Source: Pseudomonas sp. Q11
GTDB lineage: Bacteria; Pseudomonadota; Gammaproteobacteria; Pseudomonadales; Pseudomonadaceae
Reading direction: 5' to 3'
NCBI RefSeq assembly: GCF_024494355.1
Contig: NZ_JAKNQY010000004.1
Span: forward strand, 186,001 to 250,000
Length of the DNA: 64,000 nucleotides
Part shown: piece by piece, positions 18,123 through 27,612 of the stretch
Numbering within the stretch: position 1 is the first letter of the stretch
Layout of the letters: the number at the start of each line of letters is the position of its first letter
The notes under the pieces: model-generated
What the model saw: only the letters and a program-made list of their open reading frames with translations
Told to the model about the DNA's origin: nothing
The model's database searches: none
Made by a program: the position numbers and the translations under genes

Positions 18123-19496
18123 CTAAGCCCTGCGACGCAATCTCCAGCCGATCAGGACCAGCAACAACCCCAGCAAACCGCTCACCCCCCAAACCAGCTC
18201 ATCGTCCCCGAGCAATGGTTTCTCGATGCGCAGGTATCCCGGGTCCTTGAGCAGTTCACGCAGGGCCTGGTTGGCCTGTTCCAGGCTCACTGCCTGAAGG
18301 CGCACGGCCGGATTGGTGAAGCGGCCGTCGTCGTAATCGCCCAGGGCGCTCCAATAGTAATCGGCCAGCGCGCTGTTGCCTTGAACCGCCCAGGACTGAT
18401 GGGCGATGGCCGCTCGTTTGATACGCACGAAACTCTCCGGGTCCAGGCCATCCTTGAGCAACGCGGTGCGCATTTGCTCCAGCGCTTGTTCGGCCTGGGG
18501 CAGGTCATCGCGGGCCAGGTCCGCGTTCAGGCTGAAGAAGCCAACGCCGCCAAACACCTCTCGCTCCACCCACGGCCCATAGGACAGGCCGCGGGCCAGA
18601 CGCAGTTGACGATAGAGCGCCCAGTCCAGATAGTCCTTGAGCAGGTCGAAGGTTTCGTCGTGCTGCTGTTGCAGTACCGGCTCCGGAAACAGCCAATGAA
18701 GCTTGGCGCTATTGCCCACCAGGCCGCGCATCAGGTTGCGCTTGGTGACCGCGCTGTAGCGGATCTGCGGCAACGCCGCGTGAGCGCTGGGCTCGACCGG
18801 CTCCAGCTCGCCGAAGGTCCGTTCCAGATAGGCCGGTAACAACCGGTCCAGGTCGCCAACCACGATCAGCGTCATGTTGTTCGGGGCATACCAGGCCTTG
18901 CGTGCCTGCTCGATCCTGGCAAGGGTGAGCTGCCCGACCTCGGCGCGTTCCGCACAGCGCAGCCCCAATTCCACTGCCAGTTGATTGCCCGCCTTGTGGC
19001 CCAGGTCCTGATGGTCGAGCCAGCGTTGCAGATGGGTGTAGTGGCCGCCATCCTCGCGTTCCACCACGCGTTTGGCCGCCTGCAGGGCGTTGTCGTCGAT
19101 GCGGGTACGGGTCAGCAGTGCCATCAACAGGTCCAGGACCTTGCGTTGATTGCTCGCCGGTGCCTCGATGACGAATGTGGTGTCAGCGTTGCTCGTGAAG
19201 GCATTCCACTCGCCGCCCAACGCCTGCATGCGCTCTTCCAGCCCGCCTTCGCCGCCGTCATCGACACCGCTGAACAGCAAATGCTCCAGCAGATGGGGCA
19301 GTTCCTTGTCGGCGCAGTTGAAATCGTCCAGCCCCACGCCCACCACCAGCCGGATCGCCACGTGCCCGCGCTCGCTGCCCGGCTTGAGCAGCAGTTGCAT
19401 GCCGTTGGGCAGCATATAGCCTTCGACCTGGAATCGATCCAGCGCGAGCACCGGCACAGAACCGAGCAAAAGAACGGCGAGCAACAGACAACGCAT
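18123..19496 (-). CDS. M16 family zinc metallopeptidase, membrane anchored
   Basis: Protein of 457 residues. The signal peptide MRCLLLAVLLLGSVPVLA precedes an M16 domain with the inverted zinc motif HLLEH (HxxEH) near residue 70. A second, inactive-like M16 lobe follows, and a C-terminal membrane segment with a basic tail (LGLLLVLIGWRLRRRA) would anchor it. The start at 19496 has an AGGAAG ribosome-binding site and gives a clean signal; longer in-frame starts at 19529 and 19553 lack both. Likely a periplasmic processing or degrading protease; substrate unknown. Confidence 0.85.
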   Translation of the reverse strand: MRCLLLAVLLLGSVPVLALDRFQVEGYMLPNGMQLLLKPGSERGHVAIRLVVGVGLDDFNCADKELPHLLEHLLFSGVDDGGEGGLEERMQALGGEWNAFTSNADTTFVIEAPASNQRKVLDLLMALLTRTRIDDNALQAAKRVVEREDGGHYTHLQRWLDHQDLGHKAGNQLAVELGLRCAERAEVGQLTLARIEQARKAWYAPNNMTLIVVGDLDRLLPAYLERTFGELEPVEPSAHAALPQIRYSAVTKRNLMRGLVGNSAKLHWLFPEPVLQQQHDETFDLLKDYLDWALYRQLRLARGLSYGPWVEREVFGGVGFFSLNADLARDDLPQAEQALEQMRTALLKDGLDPESFVRIKRAAIAHQSWAVQGNSALADYYWSALGDYDDGRFTNPAVRLQAVSLEQANQALRELLKDPGYLRIEKPLLGDDELVWGVSGLLGLLLVLIGWRLRRRA

Positions 19497-19667
19497 AGCG
19501 AGCTTCCTGGCGGCTGATTGGAGGTCCATGTGCCGGGCAGGACGATATCGCAAACAATTCGCGCCCCACGTCGAGCCGGATGTATTTCCTTGGCGATGTG
19601 GGGCCGGTTTGCGTGCGAATGGTTTAAGCCCAGGCCAATCTTACTGACTGAACAATGCGCCAGTCGT

Positions 19668-21326
19668 TCAAGGCGAATGGGTGACGTCGGAAATTTCATC
19701 AACCGCGAGCGCACCGGTCTCGGACGTCTCTAGCACGACGTAGGCGCTGCCGCAGAACAGCGAGTTGAGGCGCTTCATGTCGGCGATCAGCTCAAGGTGC
19801 AGGGAACTGGTCTCGATGCTTTGTACGATCTTTCGCTGTAGACGGCTGACGTGTGCGTGGGCCAGTCGTCTTTCCTGCGCTCGAAAGCGACGTTTCTCAC
19901 GCAACAGCTGACGGGCGCTCTCCGGGTCGGCACTGAGAAATACCGACAATCCCAGCCGCAGATTGGCGATCAACTGGCTGTGCAGCGCCGCCAACTCTTC
20001 CAGGCCAACCTCGGAAAAGGACCGACGTTGCGAGGTTTTCTGCTGCTGGACCTTGCGCAACATGCGTTCGATGAGGTCGCTGGCCAGCTTCAGGTTGATC
20101 GCCAGCTCAATGATTTCCGCCCATCGGCGGCTGTCCTGTTCACTGAGGTCCTCACGGGGCATTTGGGCCATGTACAGTTTGATGGCACTGCACAGCGCCT
20201 CGACGTCATCGCCCATGCTTCGTACTTGTTGGGTGACTGCGCTCTGCCCGCCGCGCAGCACGTCGAGCATGGCTTCGAGCATGGTTTCGATCAGATCGCC
20301 GATACGCAGGGTTTCCCGGGCGGCGTTGGCCAGGGCCAGGCTCGGCGTGGCGAGGGCGGTGAGGTCCAGGTGCCGGGGCTTGGCCGTGCCATTGGTGTCT
20401 GGACGCTCCGGTAGCAGCCAGGCACACAGCCTGGCCATCGGCCCGACGCTGGGCAGCAGCACCAGGCAGCGCACGGTGTTGTAGAGCAGGTGAAAACCGA
20501 TGACCGTTTCCTGGTGGCTGAAATCCAGGCCGTCCAGCCAGCCCACTAGCGGATCGAGCACTGGAATGATCAACAACAGGCCGATCAGCTTGTACAGCAA
20601 GCTGCCCAGCGCCACCTGACGCCCGGCGGCGTTCTGCATGCTGGTGCTGAGAAAGGCCAGCACGCCGCTGCCGATGTTGGCGCCGATCACCAGGCCGATG
20701 GCCACCGGCAGGCTGATCACCGCCGCGCCGGCCAGTGTCGCGGTCAGCAGCACGGCGGCGAGGCTGGAATAGGAGATCATCGCGAACAGCGCACCCACCA
20801 GCGCATCGAGCAGGATGTCGCCGGTCAGCGAGGCAAAGATCACTTTCACGCCCTGGGCCTGGGTGATGGGCGCGGCGGCTTCGACGATCAATTGCAGCGC
20901 CAGGATGATCAAGCCCAAGCCGATGCCGACCCGGCCCATTTGCCCCAGGCGGGTCTGTTTGCGCGACAGGAAAAAAATCACCCCGAGGAAAATCAGCAGC
21001 GGCGACAACCACGACAGGTCCAGGGTCAGCACCCTGGCCATCAGTGCCGTGCCGACATCGGCGCCGAGCATGGTCGCCAGGGCAGGGGTCAGCGCCATCA
21101 GGCCCTGGCCGACGAACGAAGTGACGAGCATGGCCGTGGCATTGCTGCTCTGGACCATGGCAGTGACCATGATGCCTGCGACGAAAGCCAGCCAGCGCCT
21201 GGACATGTTCTGGCCAATGACATGACGCAGGTTCGTGCCATAGACCCGCAGAATGCCGGTACGGACGATGTGCGTGCCCCAGATCAGCAGGGCCACGGCA
21301 GAGAGCAAGTTCAGCAGGGTCAGCAT
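19668..21326 (-). CDS. Na+/phosphate cotransporter family protein with C-terminal PhoU-like domain
   Basis: Protein of 552 residues. The two repeated Na/Pi-cotransporter motifs are visible (MVQSSNATAMLVTSF near residue 58 and a serine-rich SYSSLAAVLLT near 185), with about eight membrane segments. Residues ~335-520 are a helical PhoU-like bundle. Proteins of this type (YjbB/NptA-like) move phosphate coupled to sodium, often as an exporter controlled by the PhoU domain. It stands alone in its orientation with terminator or REP sequences on the upstream side. Confidence 0.85.
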   Translation of the reverse strand: MLTLLNLLSAVALLIWGTHIVRTGILRVYGTNLRHVIGQNMSRRWLAFVAGIMVTAMVQSSNATAMLVTSFVGQGLMALTPALATMLGADVGTALMARVLTLDLSWLSPLLIFLGVIFFLSRKQTRLGQMGRVGIGLGLIILALQLIVEAAAPITQAQGVKVIFASLTGDILLDALVGALFAMISYSSLAAVLLTATLAGAAVISLPVAIGLVIGANIGSGVLAFLSTSMQNAAGRQVALGSLLYKLIGLLLIIPVLDPLVGWLDGLDFSHQETVIGFHLLYNTVRCLVLLPSVGPMARLCAWLLPERPDTNGTAKPRHLDLTALATPSLALANAARETLRIGDLIETMLEAMLDVLRGGQSAVTQQVRSMGDDVEALCSAIKLYMAQMPREDLSEQDSRRWAEIIELAINLKLASDLIERMLRKVQQQKTSQRRSFSEVGLEELAALHSQLIANLRLGLSVFLSADPESARQLLREKRRFRAQERRLAHAHVSRLQRKIVQSIETSSLHLELIADMKRLNSLFCGSAYVVLETSETGALAVDEISDVTHSP

Positions 21327-21495
21327 AAGAAGCCCCCTGTTAGCGTCCCAAAGGGACCAATTGACGGTGCCACATTTTTCTTCGTTGTACTTAAGCTGTA
21401 GTTGGCGAACGGTACGGGCGCCAGCATTGCACAGCTAAAGACGGGTTTGAAACAAAACTGTCATAAAAAACCATTGACCAAAGACACCACGAACC

Positions 21496-21589
21496 CCTGT
21501 GGGAGCGAGCCTGCTCGCGATAGCGGTCTGTTAGCCAATGAAGATGTTGAATGTAGCGCCCTCATCGCGAGCAGGCTCGCTCCCACAGG
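21496..21589. repeat. Paired REP element
   Basis: Inverted pair of REP palindromes (CTGTGGGAGCGAGCCTGCTC and its complement) with ~40 bp between arms, in the 338-bp gap between the Na/Pi gene and terC. The gap holds nothing else but the terminator at 21624. Confidence 0.9.
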
Positions 21590-21623
21590 TTTTGCATCCG
21601 GTTACTTTCCGGCAGGCATGAAA

Positions 21624-21644
21624 AAGGGGCTCGATGAGCCCCTT
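21624..21644 (-). terminator. Terminator of the terC-like gene
   Basis: Stem AAGGGGCTC / GAGCCCCTT with a 3-nt loop, 21 bp beyond the terC stop. On the minus strand the stem is followed by a T-run (complement of GAAAAA), the standard intrinsic terminator layout. Confidence 0.85.
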
Positions 21645-21664
21645 CGTTCATTGCCCGGTCCCGG

Positions 21665-22432
21665 TTACTGACCCGGCATATCCTTACGCAGTTTCACCGG
21701 ATCCTGCTGCTTGCGCTTGCGCGCCATGGCGGTGCGCATCTTGATGTTGAACGCTTCGACCGCCAGGGAAAACGCCATGGCGAAGTAGACGTAGCCTTTT
21801 GGCACGTGCACGTCCAAGGACTCGGCGATCAGCACGGTACCGACCACCAGCAGGAAGGACAGCGCCAGCATCTTCAGCGACGGGTGCTTGTCGATGAACG
21901 CGCTGATGGTGCCCGCCGCCAGCATCATCACCAGCACCGCCACGACGATTGCCGCGACCATCACCGGTACATGGGAGACCATCCCAACAGCGGTGATGAC
22001 CGAATCCAGGGAGAACACGATGTCGATGATCGCGATCTGGACGATGGTGTAGATGAAGCTACCGCCCGTGCCCGCAGGCGTCTCGCCGGTTTCGTCTTCG
22101 CCTTCCAGCGCGTGGTACATCTCCTGGGAGCTTTTCCACAGCAGGAACAGGCCACCGAAGAACAGGATCAGGTCACGGCCGGAAATGCCCTGGCCGAACA
22201 CTTCGAACAGGTCGGCGGTCAGGCGCATGACCCAGGTGATGGACAGCAGCAACAGGATCCGCGTGACCATGGCCAGGGCCAGACCGAAGATCCGGGTGCG
22301 TGCCTGCATGTGCTTGGGCATGCGGCTGACCAGGATCGAGATCATGATGATGTTATCGATACCCAGGACAATTTCCAGGGCGGTCAGGGTTAAGAAGGCA
22401 ACCCAGATTTCCGGGTTGGTCAGCCATTCCAT
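21665..22432 (-). CDS. TerC family integral membrane protein
   Basis: Protein of 255 residues with about seven membrane segments. The paired TerC acidic motifs are present: EIVLGIDNIIMISIL (residues ~21-35) and DIVFSLDSVITAVGM (~130-145), which probably coordinate metal. TerC proteins are linked to Mn2+ export and tellurite resistance. The start at 22432 has an AAAGGA ribosome-binding site; an in-frame extension to 22468 lacks one. There is an intrinsic terminator directly downstream. Metal specificity is inferred from family. Confidence 0.85.
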   Translation of the reverse strand: MEWLTNPEIWVAFLTLTALEIVLGIDNIIMISILVSRMPKHMQARTRIFGLALAMVTRILLLLSITWVMRLTADLFEVFGQGISGRDLILFFGGLFLLWKSSQEMYHALEGEDETGETPAGTGGSFIYTIVQIAIIDIVFSLDSVITAVGMVSHVPVMVAAIVVAVLVMMLAAGTISAFIDKHPSLKMLALSFLLVVGTVLIAESLDVHVPKGYVYFAMAFSLAVEAFNIKMRTAMARKRKQQDPVKLRKDMPGQ

Positions 22433-22507
22433 GTGAGTTCCTTTAGCGAGTGTTGGACCGCGCCGCACCTTCGGTTATCGAAAGGGGCGACGCAGCGGGC
22501 ATTGCTT

Positions 22508-23815
22508 TTATAGAGTGCTGAACAGCGGAAAAATCCCCATCAGCAAGGCGGCAAACATTATGCACAGGCAAACCAATACTGCCCACTTCAAGGTGAAGCG
22601 TTGGTGATCGCCAAACTCGATCCCGGCCAGGGCCACCAGCAGGTAAGTCGACGGAACCAGCGGGCTCAGCAGATGGACGGGCTGGCCAACGATCGATGCA
22701 CGGGCCATTTCAACGGCCGTGATGCCGTAATGGCTGGCCGCTTCGGCCATGACCGGTAACACCCCGTAATAAAACGCATCGTTCGACATGAAGAAAGTAA
22801 ACGGCATGCTCACCAGCGCGGTAATCACCGCCAGGTATGGGCCGAGGAAATCCGGGATCACCGCCAACAGACTCTTGGACATGGCGTCGACCATGCCGGT
22901 ACCGGACAGGATACCGGTGAAGATACCCGCCGCGAAAATTAAACCGACCACCGCCAATACGCTGCCGGCATGGGCCGCAACGCGATCCTTCTGCTGTTGC
23001 AGGCAAGGGTAGTTGACGATCATCGCGATGCTGAAGGCCACCATGAACAGCACTGGCAGCGGCAACAGGCCGGCGATCAGGGTGCACATCAGCGCCAGGG
23101 TCAACGCACCGTTGAACCAGATCAGCTTCGGACGACGGGCGTCCGGGAACTGGGAAACGCTGATTTCGCTGTGGTCGATGTCATCACCGGCGAGGTGCAG
23201 TTCACCCAGACGGGCACGCTCGCGTTTACCGTACATGTAGGAAATCGCCAGGATCGCCACTACACCCGCGAGCATTGCAGGAATCATCGGAACGAAGATG
23301 TCGGACGGATCGACATGCAGCGCGCTGGCCGCACGGGCCGTCGGGCCGCCCCAGGGGGTCATGTTCATCACGCCACCGGCGAGAATGATCAGGCCGGCCA
23401 TGATCCGTGGGCTCATGCCGATGCGGCTGTAGAGCGGCAGCATGGCGGCCACGCAGATCATGTAAGTGGTCGCGCCGTCACCATCGAGGGAAACGACGAG
23501 CGCCAGAACGGCGGTGCCGACCGAAACTTTCAACGGGTCGCCCTTGACCAGCTTGAGGATCTTGCGCACGGCCGGGTCGAACAGGCCGGAGTCGATCATC
23601 AGGGCAAAATAAAGAATCGCGAACATCAGCATCACCCCGGTCGGGGCGAGCTTGGTGATGCCTTCGAGCATCATCGGACCGATCTTCGGTGCAAAGCCAC
23701 CGAACAGGGCGAACAGGATCGGGATGATGATCAGGGCAATCAGCGCGGACAGGCGCTTGGTCATGATCAGGAACATGAACGTGATAATCATGGCAAAGCC
23801 AAGGAAAGTCAGCAT
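22508..23815 (-). CDS. Citrate/proton symporter (CitMHS family)
   Basis: Protein of 435 residues with about 12 hydrophobic segments and CitMHS family features (LALVVSLDGDGATTYMIC, GGVMNMTPWGGPTARAA, FFMSNDAFYYGVLPV). It imports citrate as a metal complex together with protons. Position matches the citrate transporter of P. aeruginosa (PA5476). In many pseudomonads a two-component system controls it, but none is adjacent here. Confidence 0.88.
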   Translation of the reverse strand: MLTFLGFAMIITFMFLIMTKRLSALIALIIIPILFALFGGFAPKIGPMMLEGITKLAPTGVMLMFAILYFALMIDSGLFDPAVRKILKLVKGDPLKVSVGTAVLALVVSLDGDGATTYMICVAAMLPLYSRIGMSPRIMAGLIILAGGVMNMTPWGGPTARAASALHVDPSDIFVPMIPAMLAGVVAILAISYMYGKRERARLGELHLAGDDIDHSEISVSQFPDARRPKLIWFNGALTLALMCTLIAGLLPLPVLFMVAFSIAMIVNYPCLQQQKDRVAAHAGSVLAVVGLIFAAGIFTGILSGTGMVDAMSKSLLAVIPDFLGPYLAVITALVSMPFTFFMSNDAFYYGVLPVMAEAASHYGITAVEMARASIVGQPVHLLSPLVPSTYLLVALAGIEFGDHQRFTLKWAVLVCLCIMFAALLMGIFPLFSTL

Positions 23816-24313
23816 AGGAAATACTCCAGGCGTGGCGCGACGGGCAAAGGCGGACCGGACAGGTCAGCGCAGGATGCGAAGCACGGGACGGACGGAGGGA
23901 GTTGACGCGACGGGACGGCTAGCAGCGGACATCAGAATCACCATTGTTGTTGTTAAAAGGGCCTAACGAGCCTTTGGAACTCGCTTCTGGCCACCGGTCT
24001 GTTGCCGGTAGTGGGGGCGATCCTAATCGCGCAAGCTTTCAGCCACCTTTCGTTGCAGGCAATGGCGTTTTTGTAGGGGCGCAAGGCTTAACTGTGGGAG
24101 CAAAGCTTGCTCGCGATGAAGTTGATGAATTTCCACTGGAGAGCCGCAGTGCGTTTATCGCGAGCAAGCTTTGCTCCCACAGACAAATCGAAGATCGCAT
24201 GGTCGCGGTAGCCCTTGATCCGATGCATGTGCCTGTCCTCGCAAACTGCCGAACCGAGGTTGGCTCCCGTGTGTCAGAGCCTTTACACGCGAGACAAAAA
24301 AGGAAAAACAGCC
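23816..24313. other. Divergent intergenic region with REP pair
   Basis: About 500 bp between the divergent citMHS and Rossmann-protein genes. It holds an inverted REP pair at 24092-24182 (CTGTGGGAGCAAAGCTTGCT and complement, 45 bp apart). The citMHS promoter should lie near 23830-23960, but I see no clear boxes. No credible gene. Confidence 0.6.
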
Positions 24314-24973
24314 ATGAAAAATGCCGAAACCCCGGTCACCAAAGTGGTGCTCTATGGTGCCATGAGTAGCCTCGGCAGTGCGTTGATGGCTGAAATGCTG
24401 CGGCGCCAGCACGAAGTCATCGCTGTTCTCGACGACCTTACGGCCCTGGCGCCGCGCCCCGGCCTGCGGGCCAAGACCGGCGACCTCTACGATCCCCAGC
24501 GGGTCAAGCAAAGCGTGGCCGGCGCCAATGCCGTGGTGTGCCTGCTGAACGCCCCGGGGTTGCCGATGAACAGCGAGCAAGTGGAGCGCACGCTCATTCC
24601 CGGTCCCGTGGAGCAGGTGTTGGCCGTGGATGCGCTGATCGCCGGGATGGAGGCGGCGAGTATTTCCCGGCTGTTTCTGGTGGGCGATTTTGCCGTGCTT
24701 GACGAGGAGCAGGCGGACGATGTATTGCAGCGCCATGCCGCCGAAGAAGTACTCGACGCCCTGAACAACAGCACGTTGCAATGGACCCTGATTAACTCAC
24801 CCTACGCAACGCCCGGCTTGAGCATCGAGCATTTCAGCCAGGTCAGCACGAGCCTGGAGCCCGGCATGGCCGAATCACTGGAGCGGCTTGGCCGTGTGGC
24901 CGTCGGCATTGCCGATGAGCTGCGCCTGAACCTGCATGTGGGCCAGCATGTCAGTTTTGTCGCCGCCGATTAG
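24314..24973 (+). CDS. NAD(P)-binding Rossmann-fold protein (atypical SDR-like)
   Basis: Protein of 219 residues. The N-terminus TKVVLYGAMSSLGSALMAEM is a Rossmann first strand and glycine-poor turn (GAMSSLG in place of GxxGxxG), followed by GANAVVCLLNAP and RLFLVGDFAVLD. This is the pattern of the NmrA/SDR5-like group acting as reductase or redox sensor. The catalytic YxxxK is absent, so a regulatory or binding role is possible. The start follows an AGGAAAA site; earlier in-frame Met codons extend into the REP region. Confidence 0.7.
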   Translation: MKNAETPVTKVVLYGAMSSLGSALMAEMLRRQHEVIAVLDDLTALAPRPGLRAKTGDLYDPQRVKQSVAGANAVVCLLNAPGLPMNSEQVERTLIPGPVEQVLAVDALIAGMEAASISRLFLVGDFAVLDEEQADDVLQRHAAEEVLDALNNSTLQWTLINSPYATPGLSIEHFSQVSTSLEPGMAESLERLGRVAVGIADELRLNLHVGQHVSFVAAD

Positions 24974-25017
24974 CCTGAGCGGTCGCAGTCTCCTGAGCTG
25001 ACATAGATGTGGCCTGG

Positions 25018-25968
25018 TCACCCCGCAATGGAAGGCAATGCCAGACCCGTCAGCGATTCGGCGCTGTTGGCCTGCTCCTCCGTCAACCAGTCCACAAACT
25101 GCTTGATCAACGCCCCGCGCCGTTTACGCTGGGGCAAGACCACGTAATACCCTGAGCGCGACAGCACCGTTTCCGCGACCGGACGGCACAGCAGCCCTTG
25201 GGCCAATAAGTTATCCACAAGGTATCGCCAGCCGATGGCGACGCCCTGACCGCCTATCGCCGCCTGGATCAGCAAGGTGTAGTTGTCGAACCGTAACTGC
25301 CCGGGCGCCGGTGGCGAGGTAATGCCCAACTCACGGAAAACGCCACTCCAGTCGAACCAGTGACTGCTGTTTTCCCCACGCAAATGCAGCAGCGGTAATT
25401 CCGACAAGGCTTGAGCCGACAAGGGCAGGGAGCGCTCCCTGAGCAACAGCGGGCTGCACACCGGAAAGACTTCTTCGCTGAAAAGCCAGCGACTTTCACC
25501 TTGTTTGAAGCGACCGTCTCCAAAAAGCACCGCAACGTCGATATCCGTGCGCAGCATGTTGTGGTTGCGTTCGCTGGTCACCAGGCTGACGTCCACCTGT
25601 GGATTGGCCGCGTGAAACCGATGCAAGCGGGGCATCAGCCAATAGGCGGCAAAGGCAAAATCCGTGGCGACTTGCAGCACCTCATGCTGGACCTGAGCGG
25701 TGATCGCGCTCAATCCTGCGTCGATATTCTGCAAACCGGCCTGAACTTGCTCGAACAGGATTGTGCCGGCCTCGGTCATTTCGATGCCGCGGTAGATGCG
25801 ATCAAACAACCGCGTACCCAGTTGTTCTTCCAAGCGCTTGATTTGTTGGCTGATGGCCGGTTGCGTGGTGCCCAGTTCGATCGCCGCCGCCGTGAAGCTG
25901 CGGTGGCGGGCCGCCGCTTCAAAGGCGCGGAACAGGTCAAGGGACAGGTCTCCCAGGGCTTCATACAT
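25018..25968 (-). CDS. betR: LysR-type regulator of choline-sulfate use
   Basis: Protein of 316 residues: N-terminal winged helix (LDLFRAFEAAARHRSFTAAA, TTQPAISQQIKRLE) and a C-terminal periplasmic-binding-like effector domain. It is divergent from choline sulfatase and, by position, equals PA0032 and the regulators annotated for the choline-sulfate locus. The likely inducer is choline-O-sulfate or choline. Its start codon lies inside a palindrome at 25967-25981, suggesting autoregulation. Confidence 0.8.
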   Translation of the reverse strand: MYEALGDLSLDLFRAFEAAARHRSFTAAAIELGTTQPAISQQIKRLEEQLGTRLFDRIYRGIEMTEAGTILFEQVQAGLQNIDAGLSAITAQVQHEVLQVATDFAFAAYWLMPRLHRFHAANPQVDVSLVTSERNHNMLRTDIDVAVLFGDGRFKQGESRWLFSEEVFPVCSPLLLRERSLPLSAQALSELPLLHLRGENSSHWFDWSGVFRELGITSPPAPGQLRFDNYTLLIQAAIGGQGVAIGWRYLVDNLLAQGLLCRPVAETVLSRSGYYVVLPQRKRRGALIKQFVDWLTEEQANSAESLTGLALPSIAG

Positions 25969-25981
25969 AAGCTGTGCTTAT
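25967..25981. promoter_or_regulatory. Candidate LysR operator (ATAAGC-TGT-GCTTAT)
   Basis: Perfect 6-bp inverted repeat with a 3-bp spacer, fitting the T-N11-A LysR-box rule (T 25968, A 25980). It overlaps the regulator's own start codon and lies ~100 bp upstream of the divergent sulfatase gene, the place expected for an autoregulatory site. Confidence 0.6.
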
Positions 25982-26082
25982 CCTAGTCATTGCCTTACAT
26001 GGACTTTACCCATAAAGACGTGGGCTACATGCTCAATCGCAGCAATCTCGCATAACTGTTTACTATGGAATGCCGCGAATAC

Positions 26083-27597
26083 ATGAAGCGCAAGAACATT
26101 CTTTTCATCATGGCCGATCAAATGGCCGCGCCAATGTTGCCGATCTATGGTCCTTCGCCGATCAAGCTGCCGAATCTGTCGCGCCTGGCCGAACAGGGCG
26201 TGGTGTTCGACGCCGCGTATTGCAACAGCCCACTCTGCGCACCGTCGCGCTTTACCTTGGTGAGCGGCCAGTTGCCCAGCAAGATCGGCGCCTACGACAA
26301 CGCGGCGGATTTTCCTGCGGACGTCCCGACGTACGCCCACTACCTGCGGCGCCTCGGTTATCGCACGGCGCTGTCGGGCAAGATGCACTTTTGCGGGCCG
26401 GACCAGTTACATGGCTATGAAGAGCGCCTGACCAGTGACATTTATCCGGCCGATTACGGCTGGTCTGTGAACTGGGACGAGCCCGACGTGCGGCCAAGCT
26501 GGTATCACAACATGTCTTCGGTGTTGCAGGCCGGCCCGTGCGTGCGCACCAACCAGCTGGATTTTGACGAAGAGGTGGTGTTCAAGGCCCAGCAGTATCT
26601 GTTCGACCATATCCGCGAGGATGGCGACCAGCCGTTCTGCCTGACGGTCTCCATGACCCACCCACATGACCCATACACCATTCCCAAGACCTTCTGGGAT
26701 ATGTATGACGACAAGGACATCCCTCTGCCGCAAACCCCGGCGCAGACGGAACTCGACCCGCATTCCCAGCGCCTGCTGAAAGTGTATGACCTGTGGGACA
26801 AGCCACTGCCTGTGGATAAGATCCGTGATGCTCGCCGCGCGTACTTCGGTGCATGCAGCTACATTGACAGCAACGTCGGCAAGTTACTGCAAACCTTGGA
26901 AGACACCGGCTTGATGGAGGACACCATCATCGTGTTCTCCGGTGATCATGGAGACATGCTCGGTGAAAAAGGCCTCTGGTACAAAATGCACTGGTTCGAG
27001 ATGGCTGCTCGTGTACCCCTGTTGATCAGCGCACCGGGCCAGTTCGCCAGCGGGCGAGTCGGCGCGGCGGTGTCCACTGCCGACTTGCTGCCGACCCTGG
27101 TGGAGTTGGCCGGTGGCACGCTGGAGCCTGGAATGCCGCTGGATGGCCGGTCACTGGTGCCCCATCTGCAGGGGCAGGGCGGTCATGACGAGGTCTTTGG
27201 TGAGTACATGGCCGAAGGCACCATCAGCCCATTGATGATGATCCGTCGTGGTCCATGGAAATTCATCTACAGCGAAGATGATCCGTGCCTGCTGTTTGAT
27301 CTGCGCAATGACCCCAAAGAACTGGAAGACCTCAGCCAATCGGCTGAACATCAGTCCCTGTGCGCGGATTTTCTCGCCGAGGCGCGAGCCAAATGGGATA
27401 TCCCGGCCATTCATCAACAGGTGCTCGCCAGTCAGCGACGCCGGCGTTTCGTCGCCCACGCGTTGACCCTGGGCAAACTCAAGAGCTGGGATCACCAGCC
27501 GCTGGTGGACGCCAGCCAGCAATACATGCGCAACCACATTGACCTCGACGATCTGGAGCGCAAGGCCCGTTATCCACAACCCTGCCAAAACCAATAA
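26083..27597 (+). CDS. betC: Choline sulfatase
   Basis: Hydrolyses choline-O-sulfate to choline and sulfate. The protein of 504 residues has the type I sulfatase active-site motif CAPSR (residues ~52-56, Cys converted to formylglycine). Metal ligands appear in IMADQ near the N-terminus and in FSGDHGDM, and HPHDPYTIP supplies catalytic His/Asp. The C-terminus has the choline-sulfatase extension (QRRRRFVAHALTLGK). ATG 26083 gives the usual N-terminus MKRKNILFIMADQ; ATG 26065 is an alternative. First gene of betC-choX-like-sulP, divergent from the LysR gene. Confidence 0.93.
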   Translation: MKRKNILFIMADQMAAPMLPIYGPSPIKLPNLSRLAEQGVVFDAAYCNSPLCAPSRFTLVSGQLPSKIGAYDNAADFPADVPTYAHYLRRLGYRTALSGKMHFCGPDQLHGYEERLTSDIYPADYGWSVNWDEPDVRPSWYHNMSSVLQAGPCVRTNQLDFDEEVVFKAQQYLFDHIREDGDQPFCLTVSMTHPHDPYTIPKTFWDMYDDKDIPLPQTPAQTELDPHSQRLLKVYDLWDKPLPVDKIRDARRAYFGACSYIDSNVGKLLQTLEDTGLMEDTIIVFSGDHGDMLGEKGLWYKMHWFEMAARVPLLISAPGQFASGRVGAAVSTADLLPTLVELAGGTLEPGMPLDGRSLVPHLQGQGGHDEVFGEYMAEGTISPLMMIRRGPWKFIYSEDDPCLLFDLRNDPKELEDLSQSAEHQSLCADFLAEARAKWDIPAIHQQVLASQRRRRFVAHALTLGKLKSWDHQPLVDASQQYMRNHIDLDDLERKARYPQPCQNQ

Positions 27598-27612
27598 TGT
27601 AAGGGGAAGCAC